Below are positions 1-6,167 of a stretch of 9,462 nucleotides of DNA, piece after piece. Under the pieces are notes generated by a model. The model was not told the origin of the DNA and searched no databases. It worked only from the letters and a program-made list of their open reading frames with translations. Made by a program: the position numbers and the translations under genes. Source of the stretch: CAZCWX01 sp964502465 (GTDB lineage Bacteria > Desulfobacterota > Binatia > Bin18). Location of the stretch: NCBI GenBank assembly GCA_964502465.1, contig CAZCWX010000030.1:1-9462 (forward strand), read 5' to 3'. Numbering within the stretch: the first letter of the stretch is position 1; each line of letters opens with the position of its first letter.

Positions 1-1095
1 CTGCCACCCGGCCCGCTTGCGTTTGACTTTCAGCGAGCTTTTGCTCGTATCCCCCCGCAGCAGCGAGAGGGCCAAGCGGTTCAGGAACGCCATGTTCTCC
101 GCCGTCGTCCGATCATAGACGCGCCGGGCATCTTCGCGAAACACCACATCTACCACCCCGTGCAGCCCGTTCTCAATGCTCCAGTGGCCGCGAATCGCGG
201 GGCCAAGGCGCCGGGCATGGGGGGGGAGACTACTGAGAAAATAGCTCACCTCCCTGCTCTCCACCCCCGTCGCCTCACTCCACACCACGCGGGTGACCAT
301 GACGATTGTCAGCACGCCCAGCCACGCGGCGCTCTGCATCGCCGACCGCGCGCCGCGCGCGGGCAGCACCTGCACCGTGCGCTGTTCCTCCCGCCCGTGG
401 CCCTGGTCTTCGGTGGTATACAGCCGCGGAGACCGTGCCGGGGGCGTGGCAGCGGTGGCAAAGGCGGCTTGGATCTCCGCAGGCAAGGTGGGCTGATTGT
501 CTTTGACCGCCAAGAGGTAGTCCCCCCCGCCCGCCACGATCGTCTTCGCAATTTCCTTCTGACCCCCCATCGCATCAAGGGTCACCATCTTGTCGTGGAG
601 ATCGAGCAACTCCAGTAACTGCGGCAGTGCCGTGATTTCATTAGATTTGGCCTCCACGGCCACCTGCCCCAGCGTGACCCCCGTTTGCCCCGCCCCTGCA
701 CTCACCACCTGCAGCGCTTTTAACTTCCGGCTCTGGCACCGCGTTCGCCGTAGCGTTTTCCCCTCCAGGTGAATCCACTCCCCGGGTAACCCCCGGCGCT
801 CTAACAGCCACGGCAGTAAGACTTCCTGCAGCGTGGGCGGCTTGAGCATGGCAAAGACCCGATTGCACGTGTCATGGGACGGAATACCGTGGGGTAACTC
901 TAAAAAGGTTCGGCAGAACTCCTCATTCCCTTTCGCCCATTCCGCGATCTCCACAAAGTCCTCGCACCCCGCCAGCACCCCACAAAAGCCCACAATGATG
1001 ACGTCGACCAACGGATGTTTGAGATTTTCCCCTTGCCGGCGCGGATCGGCAATCGTCTGCAGCCGCTCCACCAACGCGCAGGTCTTCGTAGGCAT
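1..1095 (-). CDS. ISAs1-family transposase (3' end beyond window; possibly inactive)
   Basis: Reading from ATG at 1093-1095 there is an uninterrupted frame of 365 codons to the window edge. A purine-rich GAGGGGG lies six bases upstream. Family landmarks are in order: PSHDTCNRVFAML at about 72-84, the GKTLRR block at 112-117, KSNEITALP at 150-158, TLDAMGGQKEIA at 172-183, GGDYLLAVKDNQPTL at 190-204, and the C-terminal IRGHWSIENGLHG at 301-313 followed by DVVFRED. The family is usually about 370-380 residues, so only a short tail is missing. Three oddities: the residue normally Asp before GKT (first catalytic acid) is Glu111, the usual Trp after LH is Gly313, and the usual Cys in DAMGCQ is Gly178. 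Asp174 and Glu309 are retained. The enzyme would cut and move the IS by DDE chemistry, but these changes suggest reduced or lost activity. Confidence 0.88.
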   Translation of the reverse strand, partial: MPTKTCALVERLQTIADPRRQGENLKHPLVDVIIVGFCGVLAGCEDFVEIAEWAKGNEEFCRTFLELPHGIPSHDTCNRVFAMLKPPTLQEVLLPWLLERRGLPGEWIHLEGKTLRRTRCQSRKLKALQVVSAGAGQTGVTLGQVAVEAKSNEITALPQLLELLDLHDKMVTLDAMGGQKEIAKTIVAGGGDYLLAVKDNQPTLPAEIQAAFATAATPPARSPRLYTTEDQGHGREEQRTVQVLPARGARSAMQSAAWLGVLTIVMVTRVVWSEATGVESREVSYFLSSLPPHARRLGPAIRGHWSIENGLHGVVDVVFREDARRVYDRTTAENMAFLNRLALSLLRGDTSKSSLKVKRKRAGWQ

Positions 1096-1179
1096 GCGCA
1101 CCCCCTCACTCTCCAAAACTGTGCGCCCTCTCTATCCTAACCCCTTCTTTTTACAAGGGTCTAAGCGCGTTTACCGTGC
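1..1179 (-). mobile_element. ISAs1-family insertion sequence, one end inside window
   Basis: The segment holds an almost complete ISAs1-type transposase plus about 85 bases upstream of its start. The element lies inside a CHAT gene: the host coding sequence reads normally to the CHAT motif ending W-S-L-D (Asp codon at 1180-1182) and then turns into unrelated sequence with a stop three codons on. The element's end is therefore placed at or just left of 1179. The exact inverted repeat cannot be fixed because the other end lies beyond the left edge, so neither IR pairing nor target duplication can be checked here. The base composition looks more GC-rich than the TPR gene, consistent with separate origin. 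Boundary is inferred, good to about 10-40 bases. Confidence 0.75.
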
Positions 1180-4167
1180 GTCGAGCGACCACATCAGCGT
1201 GCGGGCGTTTGCCTCCTGGAGATCGGTTGCCACTGGGGCGAGGAGCGTTTCGTACAATTCGCGGGCCAGAGGCCGTGGGTCTAGCCCAGGGTTCTGCAGC
1301 ACCTGGCGGAAGGCAAGTACTTTACGGTTGAGGTCGGCAGCGCTGACGAGGGACTCCCGTGCGACTTGCACATCCGGCGTGACGAGAATCACCCGATATT
1401 TTTCCTCCCCGACCAGAGTATAGAGCGCCACAACGCCTGCGCCGAGTTCACGTAGGTCTTCCATGAGCCCTTGGGTTTCACGCAAGTGAAAGACTTTCTC
1501 GCCCACCGATTGTGAGGTACCAAACTCTGTCGCCAGGGCATCAAGAAATTTTTGGAAGGCCTGTCCGGCAACGGTCAGGTCCGCTTCCAGTTGGGCTAAG
1601 CGTTCATCTTCCTCACGGGTACGGTCCGGCTTTGCCAGGAGAGCGCCGCGTTCGGTTCCTAGAGCAGTGACCTGGTCTGCAATCGCCTGGTAGCGTCGTT
1701 CCCATATCGCTTCCTCTGGGGTTAAGTTGGCGCGGCCTGCTAAGGATGCGGCTTCGCTTCCGTCGCGGCGGACGAACTCGAAGTACTCTTCTTCTTTGAG
1801 GAGACCAAGGATCTGCTGCGCTTCCGGCAAGCGACCCTCCGCAATGAGAATGTCAGCGAGCTTACGATAAGTATCTTCTTTAGACTTCAGAAAGAATTCT
1901 TGCGATTCTTTCTTGAGCTGACCCCGAATCTCCTGCCAGGTATTGACCGCCAATTTGCCATAGAAGATGGCGAGACGTGACTTCTTCCGGGCATTCCAGG
2001 CGAACATGAGATTTTTGAAGCTACTGCCGACATCTGACTTGTCCTGTAAATCGCGTCTGAGCGCAAGCGACTGTTCAAGATAGACTGTGGTCTTCTCATA
2101 CTGCTGCAGGAAATAGGCAGCAGCCCCCACACCGTTCAGGGCGTAGGCTTCCTGAAAGCGGTTCTGTTGCTCGCGAGCGAGGGTGAGAGCTTGCTCGAAA
2201 TACCGTAGTGATTCATCATAGCGTTTGCGTGCGTAATAGGCAGCGCCGATTCCATTCAAGGCGATGCCCTCGTGCGAGCGGTCCTGTAACTCCCGCGCAA
2301 TCGTGAGTACCTGCTCGTAAAAAGAGAGGGATTGCTGCGGTTCTTTGAGTGCATACCAGGCAGCGCCTATCCCACTGAGACTCGTTGCCTCACTACCGCG
2401 GTCGTGCAACTGGCGGGCGATGGCGAGCGCCTGTTCATGGCACTCCTTGGCTTTGTCGTAGCGACCGAGGTTGCGATAGATCCCGCCAAGCTTATTCAGG
2501 ACAGCCATGGTTTGTGACTGCTCCACCAACTGCAGCGCGACAGTCAGGGCATGCTCATAATACTCGACGGCTTTGTCGTACTGACTCAGGTTGTTGTACA
2601 GTGCACCCAGACTGTTGAGACTGGAGATTTCCTGTTCGCGGTTTTGTATGGCGCGGGCGAGTGCCAGCGCCTGTTCGTAGTACTTCGCCGCGGTCTCAGG
2701 CTGCTTCGTGGCTTTATACACACCGCCGAGGTTATTCAGGGCGGTGATGTGGCTCGGATGGTCTTGTAACTCCTGCCACAGGCGCAACGCCTGTTCGTAG
2801 TACCGGGCAGCGGTGTTGTACTGACTACGTTCATCATAGGTTATTCCGAGCCGGTTCAACGCGGCCGCTTCGGCACTGCGGTCTTTGCTTTCCCGGCTGA
2901 GCGCCAAAGCTTGTTCGTAATAGGTAACGGCACGCTCGTACTGCTTGAGAGAGCGAGCAGATCCTCCCAGGTTGTTGAGCATCACCCTCTCACCCTGACG
3001 GTCTTGCGTCTCGCGCCGAATAGTCAGGGCTTGCTCATAGTACGACATAGCAGTGTCGTATTGGCCGAGGTCGTCATAAACGAGCCCTAAGTTATTCAGA
3101 GTGGTGCCTTCACTCGGGCGATTGTTGACCTCACGAGCAAGGGTCAGGGCTTGCTCGTGGGAAGCGATGGCGTCGTCGTACTGCTTCAGCAAGCGATACG
3201 TTACTCCTGTGTTGTCGAGCGTAATCCTCTCACCCGCCCGATCCTGTCCCTCACGCCAGAGGGCGAGGGCCTGCTCATAGTAGGCAAGCGCCTGCTGATA
3301 CTGACGCAACTGCGTATGGGCATACCCTAAGTTATTGAGGTCGATGGCCGCTTGCTTGCGTCGATACTCTTTGTCGATCGCCAAGGCGGCTTGATACTGC
3401 ACGATCGCGTCTGCGTAAGCGGCCTGTTTGTCCAGATTTTTCGCCCAGGCAAAGTGCACCTCCGCCAAGGCAATGCGCAGTTCCTTTTGATCTTCCGGCA
3501 GCGGAAACTGCGGAAGAGCCGCTTCCAACAGTTTTTGTCCGCGCTCAAAGTCCTCCATTTTTCTGTAGGCGCTGGCCAGATTGGTGAGGTAGACCGCTTT
3601 TGCCGGATTAAGGGCAATCGCTTTGCCATAACACTCACTGGCCTGAGTGTAGTCTTCTTGTTTGTATGCGGTATTGCCGCGTTGGTTCCACAGACTCGCG
3701 AGGACGACCTGTTCGTCTTTGCCTTGGATCTGCGCTTTTTTCTCTGTCCACTGTTCCTCCAGTGCCTTGTCGCCGGTTTTTTTGCTGATCCCAATCATCC
3801 CATCGGCAGCATCAGCGCCAGCAGGATTGAGCGCCAGGGCCTGATCGAAGTACGCCATAGCTTCACGATAACGCCCTTGGCGATAGACCACCCAGCCCAG
3901 GCCGTTGAGCAAGAGATACGACTGTGGCGCAAGCTGCAGTCCGTCCTCAAACGGCTTGGGGTTATACACCGGATCTTTTTTATCATAGCCACTGAGAGAG
4001 AAGTCCTCGTACAGGCCTTGTCCCAAGAGGACAAAGGCAGGAAACGATAGGTCCTCTTTCCACAGCATTTTGGGCTTTTGGGATTCTGGTACTGTAATCC
4101 CCACCTGTGCGAGCATTGCGAGGAAATCTCGACGCAATGCTCCAAGGGCAGGCAAATCCACTGTCAC
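1171..4167 (-). CDS. TPR-repeat protein with truncated CHAT domain (C-terminal fragment)
   Basis: Open frame of 998 codons from GTG 4165-4167, the first start after the amber codon; its SD (AGGTC) is weak, so separate expression is doubtful. Residues about 85-270 hold three or more irregular TPRs (YLLLNGLGWVVYRQGRYREA; WNQRGNTAYKQEDYTQA; AWAKNLDKQAAYADA). Residues 277-716 are eleven back-to-back 40-residue TPRs of form LNNLGxxYxxLxQYxxAxxYYEQALxLxRExxDR, followed by a degenerate twelfth. Residues about 755-905 are a charged helical linker. From about 909 (GAGVVALYTLVGEEKYRVILVT) the CHAT fold begins and ends abruptly at MWSLDAR. The CHAT domain (clan CD peptidase, related to caspases/separase) normally spans about 280 residues, with His and Cys in the missing part. 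TPRs in such proteins sense a partner or trigger. As it stands this is a proteolytically dead scaffold at best. Confidence 0.85.
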   Translation of the reverse strand: MTVDLPALGALRRDFLAMLAQVGITVPESQKPKMLWKEDLSFPAFVLLGQGLYEDFSLSGYDKKDPVYNPKPFEDGLQLAPQSYLLLNGLGWVVYRQGRYREAMAYFDQALALNPAGADAADGMIGISKKTGDKALEEQWTEKKAQIQGKDEQVVLASLWNQRGNTAYKQEDYTQASECYGKAIALNPAKAVYLTNLASAYRKMEDFERGQKLLEAALPQFPLPEDQKELRIALAEVHFAWAKNLDKQAAYADAIVQYQAALAIDKEYRRKQAAIDLNNLGYAHTQLRQYQQALAYYEQALALWREGQDRAGERITLDNTGVTYRLLKQYDDAIASHEQALTLAREVNNRPSEGTTLNNLGLVYDDLGQYDTAMSYYEQALTIRRETQDRQGERVMLNNLGGSARSLKQYERAVTYYEQALALSRESKDRSAEAAALNRLGITYDERSQYNTAARYYEQALRLWQELQDHPSHITALNNLGGVYKATKQPETAAKYYEQALALARAIQNREQEISSLNSLGALYNNLSQYDKAVEYYEHALTVALQLVEQSQTMAVLNKLGGIYRNLGRYDKAKECHEQALAIARQLHDRGSEATSLSGIGAAWYALKEPQQSLSFYEQVLTIARELQDRSHEGIALNGIGAAYYARKRYDESLRYFEQALTLAREQQNRFQEAYALNGVGAAAYFLQQYEKTTVYLEQSLALRRDLQDKSDVGSSFKNLMFAWNARKKSRLAIFYGKLAVNTWQEIRGQLKKESQEFFLKSKEDTYRKLADILIAEGRLPEAQQILGLLKEEEYFEFVRRDGSEAASLAGRANLTPEEAIWERRYQAIADQVTALGTERGALLAKPDRTREEDERLAQLEADLTVAGQAFQKFLDALATEFGTSQSVGEKVFHLRETQGLMEDLRELGAGVVALYTLVGEEKYRVILVTPDVQVARESLVSAADLNRKVLAFRQVLQNPGLDPRPLARELYETLLAPVATDLQEANARTLMWSLDAR
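2020..3339 (-). repeat. Eleven tandem 120-bp units encoding 40-residue TPRs
   Basis: Eleven coding units, each exactly 40 codons with no insertions or deletions, start with L(N/S/D)(N/G/K)xG and end about DRxxExxx. The DNA shows recurrent CTGTTCGTA and CTCATAGTA segments every 120 bases on the plus strand (reverse complement of the YYEQA codons). Units are alike in protein but clearly divergent in DNA, so the array is old rather than recently amplified. A twelfth, degenerate unit begins at 2019. Confidence 0.85.
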
Positions 4168-4194
4168 ATCTTTGACCTGCTTGTTGCCGGTGAG

Positions 4195-4593
4195 CTAGTC
4201 AAGCAACTCTAATTGCGCCCGTACTTCCCCCTCTTGCAGGGTGACACGCCCAGCAACGAGATAACGCATGCCGATTTCTGATACAGCAAGAGGAATGTGG
4301 TTTTGGCCGCGGATCCAGCGCTGTAGGTCAGTTTCGTGGGGAAACAGTTTGGCAAAATGCCAGTTGGCCCAGCACTCTTCAAGTTCACTATGCGTAGCGA
4401 GCATATTCTCCAACACATTTTGGATCGCCATGCCCAGGAACGCCTGATTAGCCGGCACGTTCTCGCCCGCTTGCAGTGGCAGGACGAGTACACCATTCTT
4501 GAGTGCCCCACCCTCTTCTGTTCTCCCTTGGTTGATATGCAAAATACAGAACAGCAAGGTTATGAATACAGCCCGACGTGGCTTGCTTGTCAT
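4195..4593 (-). CDS. N-terminal fragment: signal peptide plus TolB/FlgO-like domain
   Basis: 132 codons from ATG 4591-4593 to TAG 4195-4197. The start is chosen because it gives a textbook export signal: SKPRR followed by a hydrophobic run at residues 9-20 (VFITLLFCILHI). The frame stays open upstream to a GTG at 4657-4659, but those 22 extra residues spoil the signal and overlap a putative promoter. Residues 30-132 follow the TolB-like pattern seen before TPR repeats: NGVLVLPLQ strand, an amphipathic helix (FLGMAIQNVLENML, 52-65), the MRYLVAGRVTLQEGEVRAQ region (109-127) and the strand LELLD. Such domains usually precede TPR or sensor modules. Here the fragment is cut from its TPR body only by the amber codon, so it is probably a relic or a shortened secreted product. 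Its independent function is unknown. Confidence 0.6.
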   Translation of the reverse strand: MTSKPRRAVFITLLFCILHINQGRTEEGGALKNGVLVLPLQAGENVPANQAFLGMAIQNVLENMLATHSELEECWANWHFAKLFPHETDLQRWIRGQNHIPLAVSEIGMRYLVAGRVTLQEGEVRAQLELLD

Positions 4594-4618
4594 ACTTGAA
4601 AACGTATTCCCTTCTTTT

Positions 4619-4648
4619 ATTATGCTAGCACAAGCGGAGAAAGCCCAA
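4619..4648 (-). promoter_or_regulatory. Possible sigma70-type promoter of the TolB/TPR/CHAT gene
   Basis: On the minus strand a CATAAT (4619-4624) lies 18 bases after TTGGGC (4643-4648). The -10 matches five of six consensus bases; the -35 is poor. It sits 25 bases ahead of the chosen ATG at 4593 and supports that start over the GTG at 4659. Prediction by eye only. Confidence 0.3.
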
Positions 4649-4751
4649 AAAGCTGACACTTTTCTGGAGTTGGGAGATAGTGCCCTTTTGCAGAGGGCAG
4701 CCTCGCAGAGCTGTCCTTCCGATTTCCCATAGGGAATTTCTAATTCTGTAC

Positions 4752-5384
4752 TTAGGGTGCCGTATTGTCGTTCCTGAGGCGGCTGCGGATACGCATCCAG
4801 ATATTGGCCATAATCACCCCTGGGATAGTTCGACTATCACGTTTCGTCTTATGCACGAGCGGTCTAGTGCCTGTGCCCAGGAGCGCGCGCTTCGCTTCTT
4901 CGTGCTGAGTAAACTTGGCCCAACACGCCTGATGCATGAGGCTCCAGTGTTCGTAACAGCCAACTCGGATTCTTGCACCCTGGTATTCTACTGTCTCGGC
5001 TTCAGGAGCCTGTTGCCCAGCACGCTTGGCCTCGGCGCCATGCAGTTGCGCGATCCGTAACCGTTCTTCTTCGGCCGGGAACTTCAATCCCTGCCAAAAC
5101 CCTTCAATACTCGCATACGCACGGCCATGGAGCACGAAAGGGGTCTCTGCCAGGTTTGAGATCAACCGGATAGACTCATCTGTCGCGTTCGAAATCACAT
5201 TAATGGGCTCTCGACACGCTTCAGCCCGGGGGCCAAGTCCTTTGAGCAAAAAAGTTTGCTGATCCTGAATACTGACGGAGAAGGCATGATCAGCATGGAC
5301 TAAGCTCCAACGAGCCACCTCTTGGAATTCCTCGTCCGTTTCAGCAGTCACCACAATCAGACGGTTTTTGAGTCGCACTTGCAT
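4752..5384 (-). CDS. NADAR domain protein (YbiA-like N-glycosidase superfamily)
   Basis: 210 residues from ATG 5382-5384 to TAA 4752-4754. This start is chosen for its ribosome site (GGAAGGGAG shortly upstream) and because the longer frame to 5558 would run into the divergent sigma gene. Residues about 70-205 match NADAR: RLISNLAETPF (73-83), YASIEGFWQGLKF (90-102) and HEEAKRALLGTGTRPLVH (161-178). Characterised members hydrolyse N-glycosidic bonds: YbiA/RibX acts on riboflavin-pathway intermediates and DarG1-type NADARs remove ADP-ribose from guanine in DNA. Residues 1-65 (strand-rich, MQVRLKNRLIVVTAETDEEF onward) are an extension I do not recognise. It is transcribed toward the TPR-CHAT gene, 158 bases ahead of it, and divergently from the sigma gene with 96 bases between. 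Substrate cannot be deduced; no DarT toxin is visible beside it. Confidence 0.82.
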   Translation of the reverse strand: MQVRLKNRLIVVTAETDEEFQEVARWSLVHADHAFSVSIQDQQTFLLKGLGPRAEACREPINVISNATDESIRLISNLAETPFVLHGRAYASIEGFWQGLKFPAEEERLRIAQLHGAEAKRAGQQAPEAETVEYQGARIRVGCYEHWSLMHQACWAKFTQHEEAKRALLGTGTRPLVHKTKRDSRTIPGVIMANIWMRIRSRLRNDNTAP

Positions 5385-5480
5385 GGTCTTCTCCCTTCCT
5401 GGCATTCTTGCTCTGTTCCTACAAAAGATTCCTGGTCCGCCTTTTTTTTTCCCAAAAGTTTCGTTATGTAAGCCAATACT

Positions 5481-5819
5481 GTGGCGGAGGACCTTATCAT
5501 CTTCATTCAGCAGGTGCGGGCGGGAGAGCGAACAGCTGGGGACGCTTTCATTGATCAATACAAGCGTCTCGTCAAAGGCATGCTGGGGAAATTTGACAAC
5601 TTAACCCCCACGGAACGAGACGATCTCTTCCAGGACGTTTTTCTCACCTTGCTCGATGGAGGACTGCAACGCTTTCGTGGTTCTACGGTACACGAACTCC
5701 ACGCGTACCTTGCGCGGATCACCACGAATACGGCATATACCTATATCCGCGACCGTGGCCGCCACGAAAAAATTGAAATTCCTTACGCGTCTTTTGGCAG
5801 CGAGGAAGAACATGAATAA
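5481..5819 (+). CDS. ECF-like sigma factor, region 2 half
   Basis: 112 residues from GTG 5481 (the only start candidate soon after the in-frame TAA at 5469-5471; its SD is weak) to TAA 5817-5819. It resembles sigma70 region 2: AFIDQYKRLVKGMLGKF (22-38, region 2.1), ERDDLFQDVFLTLLDG (45-60, core RNA polymerase binding, 2.2) and HAYLARITTNTAYTYIRDRGR (74-94, -10 melting and recognition, 2.3-2.4). The protein then ends in an acidic linker (GSEEEHE) with no region 4. Region 4 follows immediately in the +1 frame, with an ATGAATAA overlap. It is either a frameshifted single sigma gene or the first half of a two-part sigma. It stands directly upstream of an anti-sigma-like membrane protein, the standard ECF arrangement. 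Confidence 0.78.
   Translation: MAEDLIIFIQQVRAGERTAGDAFIDQYKRLVKGMLGKFDNLTPTERDDLFQDVFLTLLDGGLQRFRGSTVHELHAYLARITTNTAYTYIRDRGRHEKIEIPYASFGSEEEHE
5802..5808 (+). promoter_or_regulatory. Ribosome binding site for the region 4 half of the sigma factor
   Basis: GAGGAAG, its AGGA core ending five bases before ATG 5812-5814, lies within the last codons of the region 2 ORF. It makes independent or coupled translation of the second half credible and bears on whether the split is a mutation or a real two-gene design. Confidence 0.5.
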
Positions 5820-6087
5820 GCTTCTTGCTGAAGGAGTTTCCCCCTCCCGACAACCCGAGGAGGAGGTGGAGTGGAATGAGGTTCTCCACATCCTCCATCT
5901 CTGCGTGCAAGAACTCTCCCTGATTGATCAAGAGGTGTTCTTCATGCGGGCTGTGCGGGAAGATTCGTACGAGCACATCATGCAGGTCCTGAACCTGCCG
6001 TTGGGAACTGTCGCCACGAAATATAATCGCGCGAAGAAGAAAATAAAAGTATGCCTGGAAGGGCAGGGAGTTTCAGGAGCTTTTTGA
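5812..6087 (+). CDS. ECF-like sigma factor, region 4 half
   Basis: 91 residues from ATG 5812 to TGA 6085-6087, overlapping the previous ORF by eight bases. After a Glu/Pro linker (RQPEEEVEW) it carries sigma70 region 4: VLHILHLCVQELSLIDQEVFFM (24-45) and the helix-turn-helix DSYEHIMQVLNLPLGTVATK (50-69) followed by YNRAKKKIKVCL. GTVATKYNRAKKK parallels the GTVKSRLxRARxxL of ECF sigmas, which binds the -35 element. No region 2 is present in this frame. Adding one base around 5815-5820 would fuse it neatly to the upstream ORF. The C-terminus (LEGQGVSGAF) may also be altered, as neighbouring frames stay protein-like to about 6155. It is likely needed together with the region 2 half for any promoter recognition. 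Confidence 0.75.
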   Translation: MNKLLAEGVSPSRQPEEEVEWNEVLHILHLCVQELSLIDQEVFFMRAVREDSYEHIMQVLNLPLGTVATKYNRAKKKIKVCLEGQGVSGAF

Positions 6088-6154
6088 AGCGAAGGGAAAA
6101 AAAGGCGGTGCAGAGAGTCTTTCTGTATGAGGAAGATGAGGAGCATATTGTGTA

Positions 6155-6160
6155 AAGGAG
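6155..6160 (+). promoter_or_regulatory. Ribosome binding site fixing the GTG start of the anti-sigma/protease gene
   Basis: AAGGAG seven bases before GTG 6168-6170. It is the best Shine-Dalgarno of the central module and supports the unusual GTG start. Confidence 0.7.
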
Positions 6161-6167
6161 TGAAGTT

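Larger units (their letters stand above)
1171..4593 (-). pseudogene. TolB-like/TPR/CHAT protease gene broken by an amber stop and an IS insertion
   Basis: One reading frame runs from ATG 4591-4593 to the TAA at 1171-1173, with a single internal stop: TAG at 4195-4197. Ignoring it, the chain would be a signal peptide, a TolB/FlgO-like domain, many TPRs, a coiled linker and the start of a CHAT (caspase HetF associated with TPRs) domain. Sequence on both sides of the TAG reads as one TolB-like domain (AQLELLD, stop, LTGNKQV; homologous domains usually end with a '(L/I)IDLxTG'-like strand). A CAG to TAG change would explain it. At the 3' end the CHAT domain stops at about 90 residues, just after MWSLD, where intact members normally continue G-x-L-R-Y-x-P and later carry the catalytic His and Cys. 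The gene is therefore judged inactive as a protease. The two open pieces are listed separately below. Confidence 0.8.

Noticed and set aside
160..618. A 152-codon plus-strand ORF over the IS, and further plus-strand frames to 1423
   Set aside because: They lie opposite the recognisable ISAs1 transposase, are rich in Arg/His/Pro as expected for GC-rich shadows, and match no family.
2020..3339. 120-bp periodicity that could suggest a CRISPR array or satellite
   Set aside because: The period is fully coding (40 codons per unit), with no short identical repeats separated by unique spacers.
3352..4050. A 232-codon plus-strand ORF opposite the TPR gene
   Set aside because: It is the antisense shadow of the well-supported TPR frame; its translation shows no family features and no convincing ribosome site.
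4195..4197. Pyrrolysine or general amber recoding at the internal TAG
   Set aside because: No pyl genes are visible, the same gene is also broken by an IS, and a simple CAG to TAG mutation suffices.
4681..4699. Hairpin tgccct-tttgcag-agggca between the NADAR and TPR genes as a terminator
   Set aside because: The stem is only six pairs and no U-run follows on the minus strand; it could be chance.
5466..5471. ATG-TAA start-stop pair 15 bases before the sigma GTG start
   Set aside because: No ribosome site precedes it; with such short sequence chance is the simplest explanation.
5385..5480. Autoregulated ECF promoter in the divergent spacer (looked for GGAAC-type -35 and matching -10)
   Set aside because: A GGAACA is present on the minus strand, but no matching -10 lies at the right distance; a long T-run (from 5442) is the only striking feature.
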